A DNA stretch of 64,000 nt, from assembly GCF_011043775.1 (NCBI RefSeq), contig NZ_JAAKXY010000003.1, positions 434,001 to 498,000 of the forward strand. The letters run 5' to 3'. Source of the DNA: Natronolimnobius sp. AArcel1 (lineage in GTDB: Archaea; Halobacteriota; Halobacteria; Halobacteriales; Natrialbaceae). Each line of letters begins with the position of its first letter. The first letter of the stretch is position 1. Shown here in pieces: positions 8,380 to 17,917 of the stretch. The translations under genes and the position numbers were made by a program. The notes below the pieces were generated by a model that saw nothing but the letters and a program-made list of their open reading frames with translations, was not told the DNA's origin and made no database searches.

Positions 8380-10887
8380 ATGAGTTCAGACGTACCCGAT
8401 CCGACAGATGTAGAGGCTCGAGCGGTCGAAAACGTCCGCATCGAAGATGAGATGGAACAGAGCTACATCGACTACGCGATGTCCGTCATTGCGGGTCGTG
8501 CGCTCCCGCGCGTGGAGGACGGTCTCAAACCCGTTCACCGGCGTATCCTCTATGCGATGCACGAGATGGGTGTCTCGAGTGGCTCGAGTCACCGCAAGTC
8601 CTCCTCGATTGTCGGGGAGACGATGGGTGATTACCACCCACACGGCGACAGCGCAATCTACGACACGCTCGTGCGCATGGCCCAAGAGTTCTCAATGCGC
8701 TATCCGCTCGTGGATGGCCAGGGGAACTTCGGCTCGATGGACGGCGATCCGGCAGCCGCCCAGCGATACACTGAGGCGCGAATGTCGGCCATCTCCGAGG
8801 AACTACTCGAGGATATCGACAAGGATACCGTTGACTTCTCGGCGAACTACGACGACCGCCTGCAGGAGCCTGACGTGCTTCCATCGGCGTTTCCGAACCT
8901 CCTCGTAAACGGCTCCTCGGGGATCGCTGTCGGGATGTCGACGAACATCCCGCCGCACAACTTAGGCGAGGTCATCGACGCGACCATCGAGTTGATCGAC
9001 GACCCCGACGCGACCGTCGAGGATCTGATGGACCACGTCAAGGGTCCCGACTTCCCAACTGGCGCGAACATCGTCGGCCGCGACGCCATCTACTCCGCGT
9101 ACAAGACCGGCCGTGGACGCATCCGCGTGCGCGCCGAGTTCGAAGTCGAAGAGTGGAAAAACGGCCGCGAGCGCATTGTCATCACGGAACTGCCCTACCA
9201 GTCGAATAAGGCTCGCCTCGTCGAGCGCATCGCCGAAGACGTTAACGACGGCGAAATCGAGGGCATCTCCGACCTGCGCGACGAATCCGACCGCGACGGC
9301 GTCCGTATCGTCGTCGAGTGTACCCGCGGGGCAAACGTCGAGGTCGTCAAGAACAAACTGCTCGAGAACCATCTCGAGCGAACCTTCGGCGTCATCAACC
9401 TCGCGCTGGTCGATGGCCAGCCACAGGTGCTCTCGCTCAAGGAAACACTCGCAGAGTACGTTTCCCACCGGCGCGAAGTCGTCCGCCGACGCAGCGAGTA
9501 CGATCTCAGTGAAGCCGAAGACCGCGCACACATCCTCGAGGGACGTCTGAAGGCCGTCGAGAACGCTGACGACGTGGTCGAGTTGATTCGCAACAGCGAG
9601 ACACGCTCTGATGCGAAAGACGCACTGAAAGCAGCCTATGACTTCTCGCAGGCCCAAGCAGAACACATCGTCCGGATGCAACTGGGCAGCCTCACGTCGA
9701 TGGAGACCGCCGAAATCGAAGACGAGTACGACGAGGTTCAGGCCGAAATCGAGCGCCTGAACGCGATTCTCGGGAGCGAGCAGGAGTTGCTCTCGGTCAT
9801 CAAAGACGAACTCCGCGAGATCAAAGACGAGTACGACGACGACCGCAGAACCTCGATTATCGAAGATCAGGGGACGGTCACCCACGAAGACCTCATCCCA
9901 GAAGAGGAGGTCTTCGTCGTCATGACCGAAGACGACTACGTCAAGCGGATGCCAATCGAGGCCTTCGACCCCCAGGGTCGAGGCGGCAAAGGCATCATCG
10001 GCGCGGACGTCAAAGAGGGCGATCGGGTCACCACGGTGTTCCGAGCGAACACCCACGACTACCTGCTTTGCTTTACCAACCAGGGCAAAGTCTACCAGCT
10101 CAAGACCTACGAAATTCCCGAGATGGGCCGAACTGCCCGCGGGAAATCGGCTGTCAACATCCTTGACCTTGACGCTGGCGAGGACATCACCGCCATCGTC
10201 GACACCGACGCCCTCGAGTCCGATGAGTTCGTGACGATGGTCACCCGCAACGGCTACGTCAAGCGAACCGCTGGCGAGGAGTTCGAGAACATCCGAACAA
10301 CGGGGATTATCGCCTCCGATCTCGAGGAGGGAGACGAACTCGTCGACGTCGACGTGACAGACGGATCGAAAGACCTCGTCATCGGCACCGAACACGGGAT
10401 GACGATCCGCTTTGACGAAGACGAGGTGCGGTCGATGGGCCGAACCGCCCGCGGTGTCAACGGAATCAAACTCCAGGATGACGACGCCGTTGCCGGCCTC
10501 GTCGCGACCGACGAGGACGACGGGCAGGCGCTGTTAACCGTCACGCAGAACGGCTACGGCAAACGGACCCGCCTCACCGAGTACCGCACCCAGTCACGAT
10601 ACGGCAAGGGACTGATCGACATCAAGACAGGCGAGCGAAACGGACCCGTCACGGCCGTCAAAGCCGTCGACGACGACGACCAGCTCGTGATGATGAGCGA
10701 GAGTGGCCAGATCGTCCGCACGCGAGTCGACGAAATTTCGACGGTCGGCCGGAACACGATGGGCGTGATCGTCATGGACGTCGAGGCTGGCGATGCGGTC
10801 TCGAGCGTCGACGTTATCCCTGCGGCGTCGATGGCTGACGCTGACAGTGACGGCGAGACTGGGGACACAGACGACAGCGACGAGTAG
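8380..10887 (+). CDS. gyrA: DNA gyrase subunit A
   Basis: 835 residues. The breakage-reunion domain has catalytic Tyr130 in [12 protein letters not shown]. The quinolone-resistance region reads [16 protein letters not shown], with Ser91 and Asp95 in the usual sensitive state. The C-terminal beta-pinwheel has repeated blades and the GyrA box [10 protein letters not shown] near residue 530, which identifies gyrase rather than topo IV. The acidic tail (last 25 residues) is a haloarchaeal adaptation. It is preceded by a short gap after gyrB. Confidence 0.98.
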   Translation: MSSDVPDPTDVEARAVENVRIEDEMEQSYIDYAMSVIAGRALPRVEDGLKPVHRRILYAMHEMGVSSGSSHRKSSSIVGETMGDYHPHGDSAIYDTLVRMAQEFSMRYPLVDGQGNFGSMDGDPAAAQRYTEARMSAISEELLEDIDKDTVDFSANYDDRLQEPDVLPSAFPNLLVNGSSGIAVGMSTNIPPHNLGEVIDATIELIDDPDATVEDLMDHVKGPDFPTGANIVGRDAIYSAYKTGRGRIRVRAEFEVEEWKNGRERIVITELPYQSNKARLVERIAEDVNDGEIEGISDLRDESDRDGVRIVVECTRGANVEVVKNKLLENHLERTFGVINLALVDGQPQVLSLKETLAEYVSHRREVVRRRSEYDLSEAEDRAHILEGRLKAVENADDVVELIRNSETRSDAKDALKAAYDFSQAQAEHIVRMQLGSLTSMETAEIEDEYDEVQAEIERLNAILGSEQELLSVIKDELREIKDEYDDDRRTSIIEDQGTVTHEDLIPEEEVFVVMTEDDYVKRMPIEAFDPQGRGGKGIIGADVKEGDRVTTVFRANTHDYLLCFTNQGKVYQLKTYEIPEMGRTARGKSAVNILDLDAGEDITAIVDTDALESDEFVTMVTRNGYVKRTAGEEFENIRTTGIIASDLEEGDELVDVDVTDGSKDLVIGTEHGMTIRFDEDEVRSMGRTARGVNGIKLQDDDAVAGLVATDEDDGQALLTVTQNGYGKRTRLTEYRTQSRYGKGLIDIKTGERNGPVTAVKAVDDDDQLVMMSESGQIVRTRVDEISTVGRNTMGVIVMDVEAGDAVSSVDVIPAASMADADSDGETGDTDDSDE

Positions 10888-10908
10888 TCACTGCCACGCA
10901 GTGACTAC
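10884..10908 (+). terminator. Perfect hairpin overlapping the gyrA stop codon
   Basis: GTAGTCACTGC (10884-10894) and GCAGTGACTAC (10898-10908) form an 11-bp perfect stem around the loop CAC. The TAG stop of gyrA sits within the left arm. No clear T-tract follows, so this may be an RNA-stability or processing element rather than a classical terminator. Confidence 0.5.
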
Positions 10909-11037
10909 CTGCGCGTCGTTCAGATACGTATAGCTAGACTGCGTTTCTCGAGGGGCATTCGAATACGACCGATTCAGAAAGAGTTAGAGAGACGAATCTA
11001 AACTTCGGTAAGTCCGAGTCGAATCTCTCCGACGCGA

Positions 11038-11577
11038 TCAGTGGTCTGGGGTTTCGCCTGGACCGGGGGCGATCATATCCTCAATTCGAAGGATGAGGAT
11101 GTTGTTTGTGTCATCCTTGCCATCGAGTCGTCCCTCGATGACGAGTTTCGACAGTGGCGTTGGGCCAACGACGACGGCGTCGTCTTCGGAGATACCGTCG
11201 ATTGTGCCCTGAATGTGAATCTCTGCGCGACAGAGTTCGGGGTGATGGACGCTCGAGAGGTCGATCTCTTCGACGATGACGTCGTCGACGGATTCGCCTT
11301 CGTGCTCGAGTGGGACGGATGCTGGGTCGTCCATCTGCTGGATCTCGAGGGCTTCGTAGGCGGCGGCGGTTGGTTTGTAGCCACCTTTGGGGCCGGGGAC
11401 ACCCTCGACGAGTTGGAGGGCTTTCAGACTCTGCATCTGGTTGCGGATCGTCCCGGGGTTTCGGTCGACCTGTTCTGCGATATCCTCCCCTTTGATCGCG
11501 TCCTCGGACTCCTTGTGTAGATTTGTGAGTGCGCGGAGGATTTTCTTCTGACTCGGCGTCAGTTCAATTGATGACAT
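11038..11577 (-). CDS. Winged-helix transcriptional regulator (Rrf2/TrmB-like annotation)
   Basis: 179 residues. The N-terminal winged helix-turn-helix spans about residues 5-75 (LTPSQKKILRALTNL, EDIAEQVDRNPGTIRNQMQSLKAL, then the wing GVPGPKGGYKPT). The C-terminal half is a beta-rich domain of unknown ligand (AEIHIQGTIDGISEDDAVVVGPTPLSKLVIEGRL). Such proteins are common in haloarchaea and usually named Rrf2-family regulators, although no Fe-S cysteine cluster is visible; the only cysteine is in ELCRAEIH. The target is unknown. It is convergent with gyrA. Confidence 0.8.
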   Translation of the reverse strand: MSSIELTPSQKKILRALTNLHKESEDAIKGEDIAEQVDRNPGTIRNQMQSLKALQLVEGVPGPKGGYKPTAAAYEALEIQQMDDPASVPLEHEGESVDDVIVEEIDLSSVHHPELCRAEIHIQGTIDGISEDDAVVVGPTPLSKLVIEGRLDGKDDTNNILILRIEDMIAPGPGETPDH

Positions 11578-11714
11578 GGTGAATTATTCGTATTTGATTT
11601 CCTTAAACCCGACGGGTGAAGCCGAGTTACGGTTCGGATTGTGATATCGGAAGCGGGAATAGTAAGGTGTTTCTTTTCGTTCTGATTGGGTGAGAACCAC
11701 ATGCAGTCGGCTGG

Positions 11715-12656
11715 TTACGCTGGGAACAGCCAGCCCTCGAGAATAATCTCAGTGAGAACATCCTCGAGGATGAACATGAGGGCAAAGCCGACGGCGAACG
11801 TGGCAGCGTTGATCCGTGTGAGGACGGCTTCAGCATCGAAGCGGATGAGGTCGGCGACTTCGATGAGCACCTGCAAGATGGCTCCGATTGCGATGGCGAA
11901 AAACAGGGCTGCAAGGAGATTCGACTGTGCGAAACTGCCGATCCAGCCACCGAGGATGACCGGGCCGCCAGCGATAGCGCCCATCGCGGCGAAATGTCGA
12001 AGCGGCGGGGTCTCATGGTCGCGAGCGACTGCAGCGACGACTGTTGGCCCTTCCATCACGTTGTGCATGATAAACGCGAGCATCAAGAGCAAGACCTGTA
12101 CTGGCTCATCGAGGACGAAGTAGGTCCCAATCCCCAGGCCTTCACCGATACTGTGTAGGCCGAGCGCGAGGGCAACGAGATACGCGACCTCGAGGCCGCT
12201 CTTTTCAGTTGCGGCCATCGTTCGCTGTCGCCACCTGCTCGCGCCGTACATAACCGCGAACGTTGCACCGATGCCGACAACGACGAGACCGAGTGCGGCC
12301 GTCGTGTGCTGTGAATCGACGGCGTGCTCGAGGGCGTCTTCGGTCATTTCGAAGGCAATGAACGCGAGGACACCGCCCGCAAGCGCCATGAACGCGTGCA
12401 AGTACCGTGCATCGAGATCGCGGATGAACGGGAACCAGAGCATGCCGATGGCGACGGGGATGATGCCCGCAATTGCGCCGATAACCGTAAGCATCAACAG
12501 GATCTCCGCGGTGCTCGCATCGCCGGCTGCTAACGCGTCAAACGGTGTTACATAATACAGAAGCGTAAAAACGACTGCAAGGATAGCCACCGGACCGAGC
12601 GCCAACAGCCATCGTGGTATCCGGTCTAGCCACTGATCAGCCATCGACGCGGACAC
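11715..12656 (-). CDS. ZIP-family divalent metal transporter
   Basis: 313 residues with about eight membrane segments. The metal-binding signature of helix 4 is LGLHSIGEGLGIG and of helix 5 is FIMHNVMEGPTVV, both with the His/Glu ligands expected for ZIP proteins. A His-containing loop (HAVDSQHTTAA) precedes helix 3. It probably imports Zn, Mn or Fe. It is preceded by two dyad operators that resemble the one in front of the downstream DtxR-type gene on the same strand, so metal-dependent repression is likely. Confidence 0.9.
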   Translation of the reverse strand: MSASMADQWLDRIPRWLLALGPVAILAVVFTLLYYVTPFDALAAGDASTAEILLMLTVIGAIAGIIPVAIGMLWFPFIRDLDARYLHAFMALAGGVLAFIAFEMTEDALEHAVDSQHTTAALGLVVVGIGATFAVMYGASRWRQRTMAATEKSGLEVAYLVALALGLHSIGEGLGIGTYFVLDEPVQVLLLMLAFIMHNVMEGPTVVAAVARDHETPPLRHFAAMGAIAGGPVILGGWIGSFAQSNLLAALFFAIAIGAILQVLIEVADLIRFDAEAVLTRINAATFAVGFALMFILEDVLTEIILEGWLFPA

Positions 12657-12693
12657 CTCGAGTGATAATTCCTCGAGTACTCATTGCGAGTAG

Positions 12694-12752
12694 TTTAGAC
12701 GGTGCTAAACATATACCTTTTCAACCGATTTTCGGTTAGATTGAGTCTAAAC
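12694..12752 (-). promoter_or_regulatory. Two operator dyads flanking the ZIP promoter
   Basis: TTTAG-acggtg-CTAAA lies at 12694-12709 and TTAGA-ttgag-TCTAA at 12736-12750. On the minus strand the TATA-like GTATATG lies between them and touches the first dyad, with the ZIP start at 12656. A third, similar dyad is in front of the DtxR-type gene. The arrangement fits repression by that regulator; the regulator-operator pairing is inferred. Confidence 0.7.
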
Positions 12753-12796
12753 GTTACGTTCTGTCGAAAGAGAACACAACTGTCGAATCCCGAAAG

Positions 12797-13477
12797 TTAG
12801 TGCTCGAGTTCGTTGGCTCGGGAGACGCGAACGTGGTGGGCGACGTCCTCGGGGAGCGACACGGATTCGTCGTGGTCGAGTGCTCGTGCTGTTAGCATCC
12901 CAAATGGGGCCACTTCGACAATCTCGAGTGTGACGCCCGGTTCGACGCCGTGGTCAGCGAGATACGAGAGGACATCCGCATCGTGGTCGGCGACTTCCTC
13001 GACGACGACCGTCTCGCCGGCGGTAAATTCCATCAGTGACGCACCCTCTGTTCGCTCAGGTGGCTCGAGATCAGCGCTCGGAATCGGCGCGCCGTGTGGA
13101 TCGACCTCGGTCTGATCGAGCGCATCGGCCACGCGAGCCTCGAAGTTCTCGCTAATGTGGTGTTCGAGTCGATCGGCTTCGTCGTGGACCTCCGACCAGT
13201 CGTAATCTAAGTGTTCAGTAAGATAGGCCTCAAGCAGGCGGTGGTGACGAACAACCTCGAGGGCAACGGTTTCGCCCTCGTCAGTGAGCGTGACGCCGCG
13301 ATACTTTTCGCGGTCGACGAGGCCACGCTCCTCGAGTTTGTCGAGCATGCTGGTCACGGTGGGCGACGTGACATCCAGTTCCTCGGCGATTTCGGAGGTT
13401 TTGATGCGGTCGTCTGTGGACCGCTGGAGCTGATAGATGATTTTGAGGTAATCCTCCATCACGTCGCTCAGCATCAT
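12797..13477 (-). CDS. DtxR/MntR-family metal-dependent regulator with FeoA-like domain
   Basis: 226 residues. The N-terminal winged helix is DVMEDYLKIIYQLQ to EELDVTSPTVTSMLDKLEERGLV. The metal-sensing dimer domain contains LTDEGETVALEVVRHHRLLEAYLTEHL and the acidic/His-rich DEADRLEHHISENFEARV. The C-terminal SH3-like FeoA domain runs from about residue 150 (FTAGETVVVEEVADHDADVLSYL) to the end. Known haloarchaeal relatives are SirR/Idr iron or manganese repressors. The adjacent ZIP gene and shared dyads suggest it represses metal uptake. The start is taken at the first of two ATGs. Confidence 0.92.
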   Translation of the reverse strand: MMLSDVMEDYLKIIYQLQRSTDDRIKTSEIAEELDVTSPTVTSMLDKLEERGLVDREKYRGVTLTDEGETVALEVVRHHRLLEAYLTEHLDYDWSEVHDEADRLEHHISENFEARVADALDQTEVDPHGAPIPSADLEPPERTEGASLMEFTAGETVVVEEVADHDADVLSYLADHGVEPGVTLEIVEVAPFGMLTARALDHDESVSLPEDVAHHVRVSRANELEH

Positions 13478-13485
13478 AGCCGATG

Positions 13486-13500
13486 TTTAGCCCTGTCTAA
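13486..13500 (-). promoter_or_regulatory. Operator dyad before the DtxR-type gene
   Basis: TTTAG-ccctgt-CTAA(C) lies 8 bases upstream of the start codon, overlapping the expected transcription start. It matches the dyads before the ZIP gene in half-site and spacing, which suggests autoregulation. Confidence 0.65.
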
Positions 13501-13586
13501 CCCTAAATCTGTCGTCTATCACAGCAAACGGTCGTAGCGGTGAGGGGACCACCACGACCAAAGCGGCCGGCCCCATAGTCTATGGT

Positions 13587-14507
13587 ATGACTGATCGTCT
13601 CCGAATTATTGGCGCACCAATGGACTATGGGGCAAACCGGCGTGGCGTCGACATGGGGCCATCCGCGATCCGATACGCGGGCCTCAGTGACGAACTCGAG
13701 GAAGCGGGTGTCGTCCCGGTCGATAGTGGCGATATCCAGCTTTCTCGAGCCGAAGAACTCGATCCCGACGACGATACGGCAGGCGTCACGAACGCAAAGT
13801 TCCTGCCGGCAATCGAAGATGCCAGTACGCGTCTCGCTGACCGCGTTGCACAGACACTCGCCGACGGCGAGTTTCCGCTCGTACTGGGTGGCGACCACTC
13901 GATTGCCATCGGGTCGATGACTGGCTCAGCACAGACCGCCGACCTCGGGGCGATCTGGTTCGATGCTCACGCAGACCTCAATACGCCTGCGACCTCACCG
14001 AGCGGAAACGTCCATGGAATGCCACTCGGCGCTGTTCTCGGACGCGGCGTCTTCGGCGACCTCGAGTGGGCACACGCACCCCGCATCCGTGAGGAGTCCA
14101 TCGCCTACGTTGGCCTCCGAAGTATTGACGAGCGCGAGCGCGAACTGGTCCGTGACAGCGAGATGACTGCCTTCACGATGTCTGATATCGACGAACGCGG
14201 GATCACCGCTGTCGTCGAAGACGCCCTCGAGGTTGCGACTGAGAAGACTGATGGCATTCATGTCAGCCTCGACCTCGACTGGATCGATCCCAAGGAAGCC
14301 CCCGGCGTTGGCACACCCGTCCGCGGCGGCGTCACCTACCGGGAAGCCCACAGCGCACTCGAGACTGTCTCGAAACGTCACGACCGAGACGGCGTGGTAC
14401 GATCGATGGATGTCGTCGAGGTAAACCCCATTCTCGACGAAGCGAACGAAACGGCGACGGTGGCTGCCGAACTGACCGCAAGTGCATTTGGAAAGCGGAT
14501 TCTGTAG
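13587..14507 (+). CDS. rocF: Arginase (ureohydrolase family)
   Basis: 306 residues. Binuclear Mn ligands are visible: His104 in LVLGGDHSIAIGS, Asp126/His128/Asp130 in WFDAHADLNTP, and the two Asp of SLDLDWIDP near residue 230. The arginase-type segment SGNVHGMPL at 139-147 separates it from agmatinases. The N-terminal IIGAPMDYGANRRGVDMGPSA also fits arginase. It hydrolyses arginine to ornithine and urea. It is divergent from the DtxR-type gene and has no linked arginine genes here. Confidence 0.88.
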   Translation: MTDRLRIIGAPMDYGANRRGVDMGPSAIRYAGLSDELEEAGVVPVDSGDIQLSRAEELDPDDDTAGVTNAKFLPAIEDASTRLADRVAQTLADGEFPLVLGGDHSIAIGSMTGSAQTADLGAIWFDAHADLNTPATSPSGNVHGMPLGAVLGRGVFGDLEWAHAPRIREESIAYVGLRSIDERERELVRDSEMTAFTMSDIDERGITAVVEDALEVATEKTDGIHVSLDLDWIDPKEAPGVGTPVRGGVTYREAHSALETVSKRHDRDGVVRSMDVVEVNPILDEANETATVAAELTASAFGKRIL

Positions 14508-14645
14508 TGTGAGCGAGGCCCAGTACGCGGTTCGCGGGGTCACCCTATTCATCGGAAGGCGTACAAACTACGTGCCTTGTGCTAACATGGACCGTTCGTG
14601 ACCGGTTCCAACACCTTTGTATCGGAGGGTTTCGGACTATACAGT

Positions 14646-15815
14646 ATGACTGAGAACGTCGTCGTACTCGGTGCCGGATACGCTGGTGCTGGTGCGATAT
14701 CGAAACTGCAGTCGGAACTCGACGACAACGCCCGACTCACGTGGATCGCCGACGTTGATTATCACCTTGTTCTTCACGAATCCCACCGCGCGATTCGTGA
14801 TCCCGACGTTCGCTCGGACATTACGTTCCCCGTCAGCGACATCGCTGACCCCTCGACACGGTTCATCCAGGACGACGTCGTCGGAGTCGATGTCGATGAA
14901 CAGGTCGTCGAACTCGCAGACAGCGACAGTGTCGACTACGACTACGTCCTCGTTGCACTCGGCACCCAGACCGCCTACTACGGCATCCCCGGCCTCGAGG
15001 ACCACTCCCTGACGCTCAAGAGCCTCGACGACGCCCTCGAGATTCACGAAGCCATCGCAGACGCCAGCCAAGCGGCGACCCGCGGCGAACCCGCACAGGT
15101 CGTCATCGGTGGCGCTGGCCTCTCCGGTATTCAGACCGCCGGCGAAATCGCGGAGTTCCGCGACGAACACCGCGCCCCAATCGACATTCACCTCGTCGAA
15201 GCACTCGAGGAGATCTTCCCCGGCAACGACCCCGAGATCCAGCAGGCCCTTCGCGACCTGCTCGAGGACGCCGGCGTCCAGATCCACACGGACGACCCAA
15301 TCACCGAAGCAAACGAAGACGCAATCGAGTTCGACGAAGGTGAGCCACTCGAGCACGACGTGCTCGTCTGGACCGGCGGCATTACCGGCCGCGAGGCAAT
15401 GGACGACGTCGACCTCGAGAACGAACACAACCGCGTCACGACGGAAGCGAACTTCCAGACGTCGAACGAACGCGTTTTTGCAGTGGGTGACTCCGCAATC
15501 GTCGATCAGGGTGACCAGCCAGCCCCGCCAACCGCACAGGCTGCCTGGCAAGCCGCAGACGTCGCCGGTGAGAACATCGCCCGTGCAATCGAGAACCGTC
15601 CGCTCAAGACCTGGGAATACGAGGACAAAGGGACCGTCGTCTCCGTCGGTGACAAAGCCGTTGCCCACCAAGTCAAGCCGGCTCTCGGCATGTCTCTGCC
15701 CGTCGATACCTTCGGCGGCTTTGCCGCACAGAATCTCAAAAAGATGATCGCCGCTAAGTGGATCGCCAGCATCACTTCGGTGAACACGGCCCGCAAGTCC
15801 TGGTCGTCGCTGTAA
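14646..15815 (+). CDS. FAD-dependent pyridine nucleotide-disulphide oxidoreductase, probable type II NADH dehydrogenase
   Basis: 389 residues from the ATG at 14646; the frame is open further upstream, but the FAD fold starts at once with NVVVLGAGYAGAGAI (residues 4-18). A second Rossmann motif, VVIGGAGLSGIQTAGE, near 156 binds NAD(P)H. The FAD-binding VFAVGDSAIVDQ is near 280, followed by the PPTAQAAWQAADVAGENIARA helix typical of NDH-2. It should pass electrons from NADH to quinone without pumping protons. The short C-terminus would attach it peripherally to the membrane. Confidence 0.9.
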   Translation: MTENVVVLGAGYAGAGAISKLQSELDDNARLTWIADVDYHLVLHESHRAIRDPDVRSDITFPVSDIADPSTRFIQDDVVGVDVDEQVVELADSDSVDYDYVLVALGTQTAYYGIPGLEDHSLTLKSLDDALEIHEAIADASQAATRGEPAQVVIGGAGLSGIQTAGEIAEFRDEHRAPIDIHLVEALEEIFPGNDPEIQQALRDLLEDAGVQIHTDDPITEANEDAIEFDEGEPLEHDVLVWTGGITGREAMDDVDLENEHNRVTTEANFQTSNERVFAVGDSAIVDQGDQPAPPTAQAAWQAADVAGENIARAIENRPLKTWEYEDKGTVVSVGDKAVAHQVKPALGMSLPVDTFGGFAAQNLKKMIAAKWIASITSVNTARKSWSSL

Positions 15816-15853
15816 TCTAAGCGACCGACTGCACTTTCTCTCTGCTCTCCCGG

Positions 15854-16420
15854 CTACTCCTCGTCAGCGTCGACTGTGTCGTCAGGAACCCCACGATTGC
15901 TCGAGTCGCTCCTCATCGGCTCAGCCGGCACACCCGCAACTGTCGCCCCCGGTTCGACGTCGGTCGTCACCAGCGAGTTCGCCGCAACGCTTGCATCCGC
16001 CCCGATCTCGACGCCCGGAAGGATGATCGCGCCCGCTCCGATCATCGCTCGCTCGCCAATCACGACTTCGCCCGTGCGGTACTCGTCCTGCAGAAACTCG
16101 TGACAGAGAATGGTCGCATCGTAGCCGACGATTGCGTGGTCCTCGAGCGTGATTAGTTCCGGCCAGAACACATCCGGGGTCGCCTCGAGTCCCCACGAGA
16201 CGCCTGTCCCAACCGTCACGCCGATTCGTCGGAGGAACCAGCGTCTGGCCTGCAAGCTCGGTGAAATTCGGGCGAGCCAGACGAAGATGTAGTTGATCGC
16301 AATCCGAAGCGGGTGTTTTGCGTCCGTCCAGAACGCAAGCGAGTTACGAGCACCCGGTGTCCCGTGGCGCGTAATCCGGTCGTGGCGGGCGCGAGAGCTG
16401 TCGTCAGTCACACCCACCAA
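15854..16420 (-). CDS. Left-handed beta-helix acyltransferase (hexapeptide repeat)
   Basis: 188 residues. A basic, partly hydrophobic N-terminal segment (RIAINYIFVWLARISPSLQAR) may associate with the membrane. It is followed by hexapeptide repeats, including IGERAMIGAGAIILPGVEIG and ADASVAANSLVTTDVEPG, ending with the usual GVPAEPM. The family uses acetyl- or acyl-CoA to modify sugars or other hydroxyl/amine acceptors. The substrate cannot be told. It is convergent with ndh. Confidence 0.87.
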   Translation of the reverse strand: MVGVTDDSSRARHDRITRHGTPGARNSLAFWTDAKHPLRIAINYIFVWLARISPSLQARRWFLRRIGVTVGTGVSWGLEATPDVFWPELITLEDHAIVGYDATILCHEFLQDEYRTGEVVIGERAMIGAGAIILPGVEIGADASVAANSLVTTDVEPGATVAGVPAEPMRSDSSNRGVPDDTVDADEE

Positions 16421-16507
16421 TTCGACCGATTAGTACAAGAAACCGACCGGTCCCACGCAGGTATCGCCGTCGACAATTGACTCGAGAACACCCCCTCCAG
16501 ACAGTGC

Positions 16508-17314
16508 TCAGATGACTGCATCACTCTCGGTACGCCCCTCGAGCGGACCAACACGGTCACGGAACGCTTCACCCGAGAGACCACACCGGTACGCTGGTTT
16601 GTACATCATGTTCTTGCTACCCTCACGAACGTCCCACGTCTCGCTAATCTCGTCGCGCAGATAGTACTGTGCTCGTTCGTTTCCCGACTTGACGTAGTAC
16701 TCACTCAGCCTGATCGGATGCCGGTCGAAAAGTCCACCCGGCTCGCGCCCATCGATCATGACGACCGGCTTCTCGAGGTAGGGTCGTCCCGCTCGAGCGC
16801 GCTTCGTATGTGCGTTTTCAGGATGGGCTTCAAAGATCGACTCGCACTCGTCAAGAGGCTGGTCAGGGGTGACCACGTCGACGCGACCAACAGTGAAATA
16901 GCCAATCAGATACCGGTGAGCACGGTCACCGTCCGGTCGGCGTAATCCGGCATAAAAGCCGACGACGTCACCGGCCTCGAGCGCTCGAAGCCGAGAAACG
17001 TAGCCACTGGTGCGGTGCTCGCCATATGTGAGCGCCTCGAAATTCGGATCCCGGTGAAGCGGCCACGTCTCGAGGTCGTCGCCGGTCACGGACTCTTGCT
17101 CGCCACGGACTGGCTGTGGTTCGATTCGATTTGTCAGATCCGCTGCCGTCCCGTCGCTCGCACTCAGTGTCCATGTCCCAAGCGTTTCGGACTCGTTCGT
17201 CTCGTGGGTTTTCTCAGGGATCGGAATGTACTCGAAACGCCCATTATCGTACAGCGGCCCGAGCGTGCCGAGGTTCGTACTATCTGCACCGACACCCGCG
17301 AGGACGACCGTCAT
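16508..17314 (-). CDS. Nmad3-type putative nucleotide modification protein
   Basis: 268 residues. The N-terminus TVVLAGVGADSTNLGTLGP and the YIPIPEKTHET strand match my recollection of the Nmad3 domain family. The middle GYVSRLRALEAGDVVGFYAGLR and HRYLIGYFTVGRVDVV, then LSEYYVKSGN, also fit. Nmad domains are found by association with phage and mobile-element base hypermodification genes; the reaction is unknown. No partner modification enzyme is next to it. It lies at the edge of the accessory island. The family call is from memory, without a search. Confidence 0.65.
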   Translation of the reverse strand: MTVVLAGVGADSTNLGTLGPLYDNGRFEYIPIPEKTHETNESETLGTWTLSASDGTAADLTNRIEPQPVRGEQESVTGDDLETWPLHRDPNFEALTYGEHRTSGYVSRLRALEAGDVVGFYAGLRRPDGDRAHRYLIGYFTVGRVDVVTPDQPLDECESIFEAHPENAHTKRARAGRPYLEKPVVMIDGREPGGLFDRHPIRLSEYYVKSGNERAQYYLRDEISETWDVREGSKNMMYKPAYRCGLSGEAFRDRVGPLEGRTESDAVI

Positions 17315-17608
17315 AGAGAGCGGATTTCGGTGGTGGTAGCATAATACCCGTGATCTGTGTGCGCCAGCCTCGAGTCATGCAATGGGTGACTTTCTCGAAC
17401 AGTGGAGGTGAGAGTGACGGGAGGGATATAATTCGGGCACAAGGAGACTCCGATCACAGGCGACCGTTTTAATGAAGTAACCGTATCCGTCGTTTTTCGC
17501 GACTACCATGACCAATCATGGTCAGCACCAGCAGTAAACGTATTCGTGGTTATTGTCACTCTGAGGACCACAACAATTTCATGAGTTCATTTTGACTCCG
17601 TTTCATTG
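17315..17608. other. Intergenic stretch without a recognisable gene
   Basis: About 290 bases between the divergent Nmad3-type gene and a small zinc protein. It contains an inverted repeat TGACC-aatcat-GGTCA at 17509-17524 and AT-richer runs that could hold promoters for either side. No convincing small ORF was seen. Confidence 0.5.
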
Positions 17609-17815
17609 ATGACTGGTTGTGACGAGCAGACACGTTTTCTTGCTACCTGCATCGCATGTGGAACTGTGTACGCGGCTCTCGAGCATCCCGATGGGACTAT
17701 TGTCCCAATTGGAACGCCAGATGGATGTCGATGCGGTGGAACGGAGTTTTCTAAAATATCCAGGTCTGTTGAGATTGACCCCTCGTCTGACGATGATACG
17801 GCAGGGACAAACTGA
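17609..17815 (+). CDS. Small zinc-ribbon protein
   Basis: 68 residues from the ATG at 17609 (an in-frame TTG lies just before). The pattern CIACGTVYAALEHPDG followed by CRCGGTEFS gives a CxxC...CxC knuckle. This is similar in style to the zinc protein at 63520. Such proteins in haloarchaea are often regulators or partners of larger complexes. The function is unknown and it sits alone next to degraded sequence. Confidence 0.6.
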   Translation: MTGCDEQTRFLATCIACGTVYAALEHPDGTIVPIGTPDGCRCGGTEFSKISRSVEIDPSSDDDTAGTN

Positions 17816-17845
17816 GCAGTACTGTCTACCGAGCCCGCCATCGGT

Positions 17846-17917
17846 TTCACCCCTTGGTTCCCGTTCACCGTCTCTGAATCCGGAATCTCGAGACCGTTCC
17901 CAGCTGCGGAGTCTCGA
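17846..17917. repeat. Short duplicated segment shared with 27031-27103
   Basis: The two segments can be aligned by eye over about 72 bases with roughly three quarters identity. The cores GTCTCTGaaTCCGGAAT / GTCTCTGggTCCGGAAT and CCAGCTGC are shared. The copy near 27 kb is one base shorter between GAATATCGAG and CCAGCTGC. On the minus strand both read SAAG...IPD.ETxNG. This links the relic at 17.9 kb to the right arm of the virus-like module. Confidence 0.6.
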
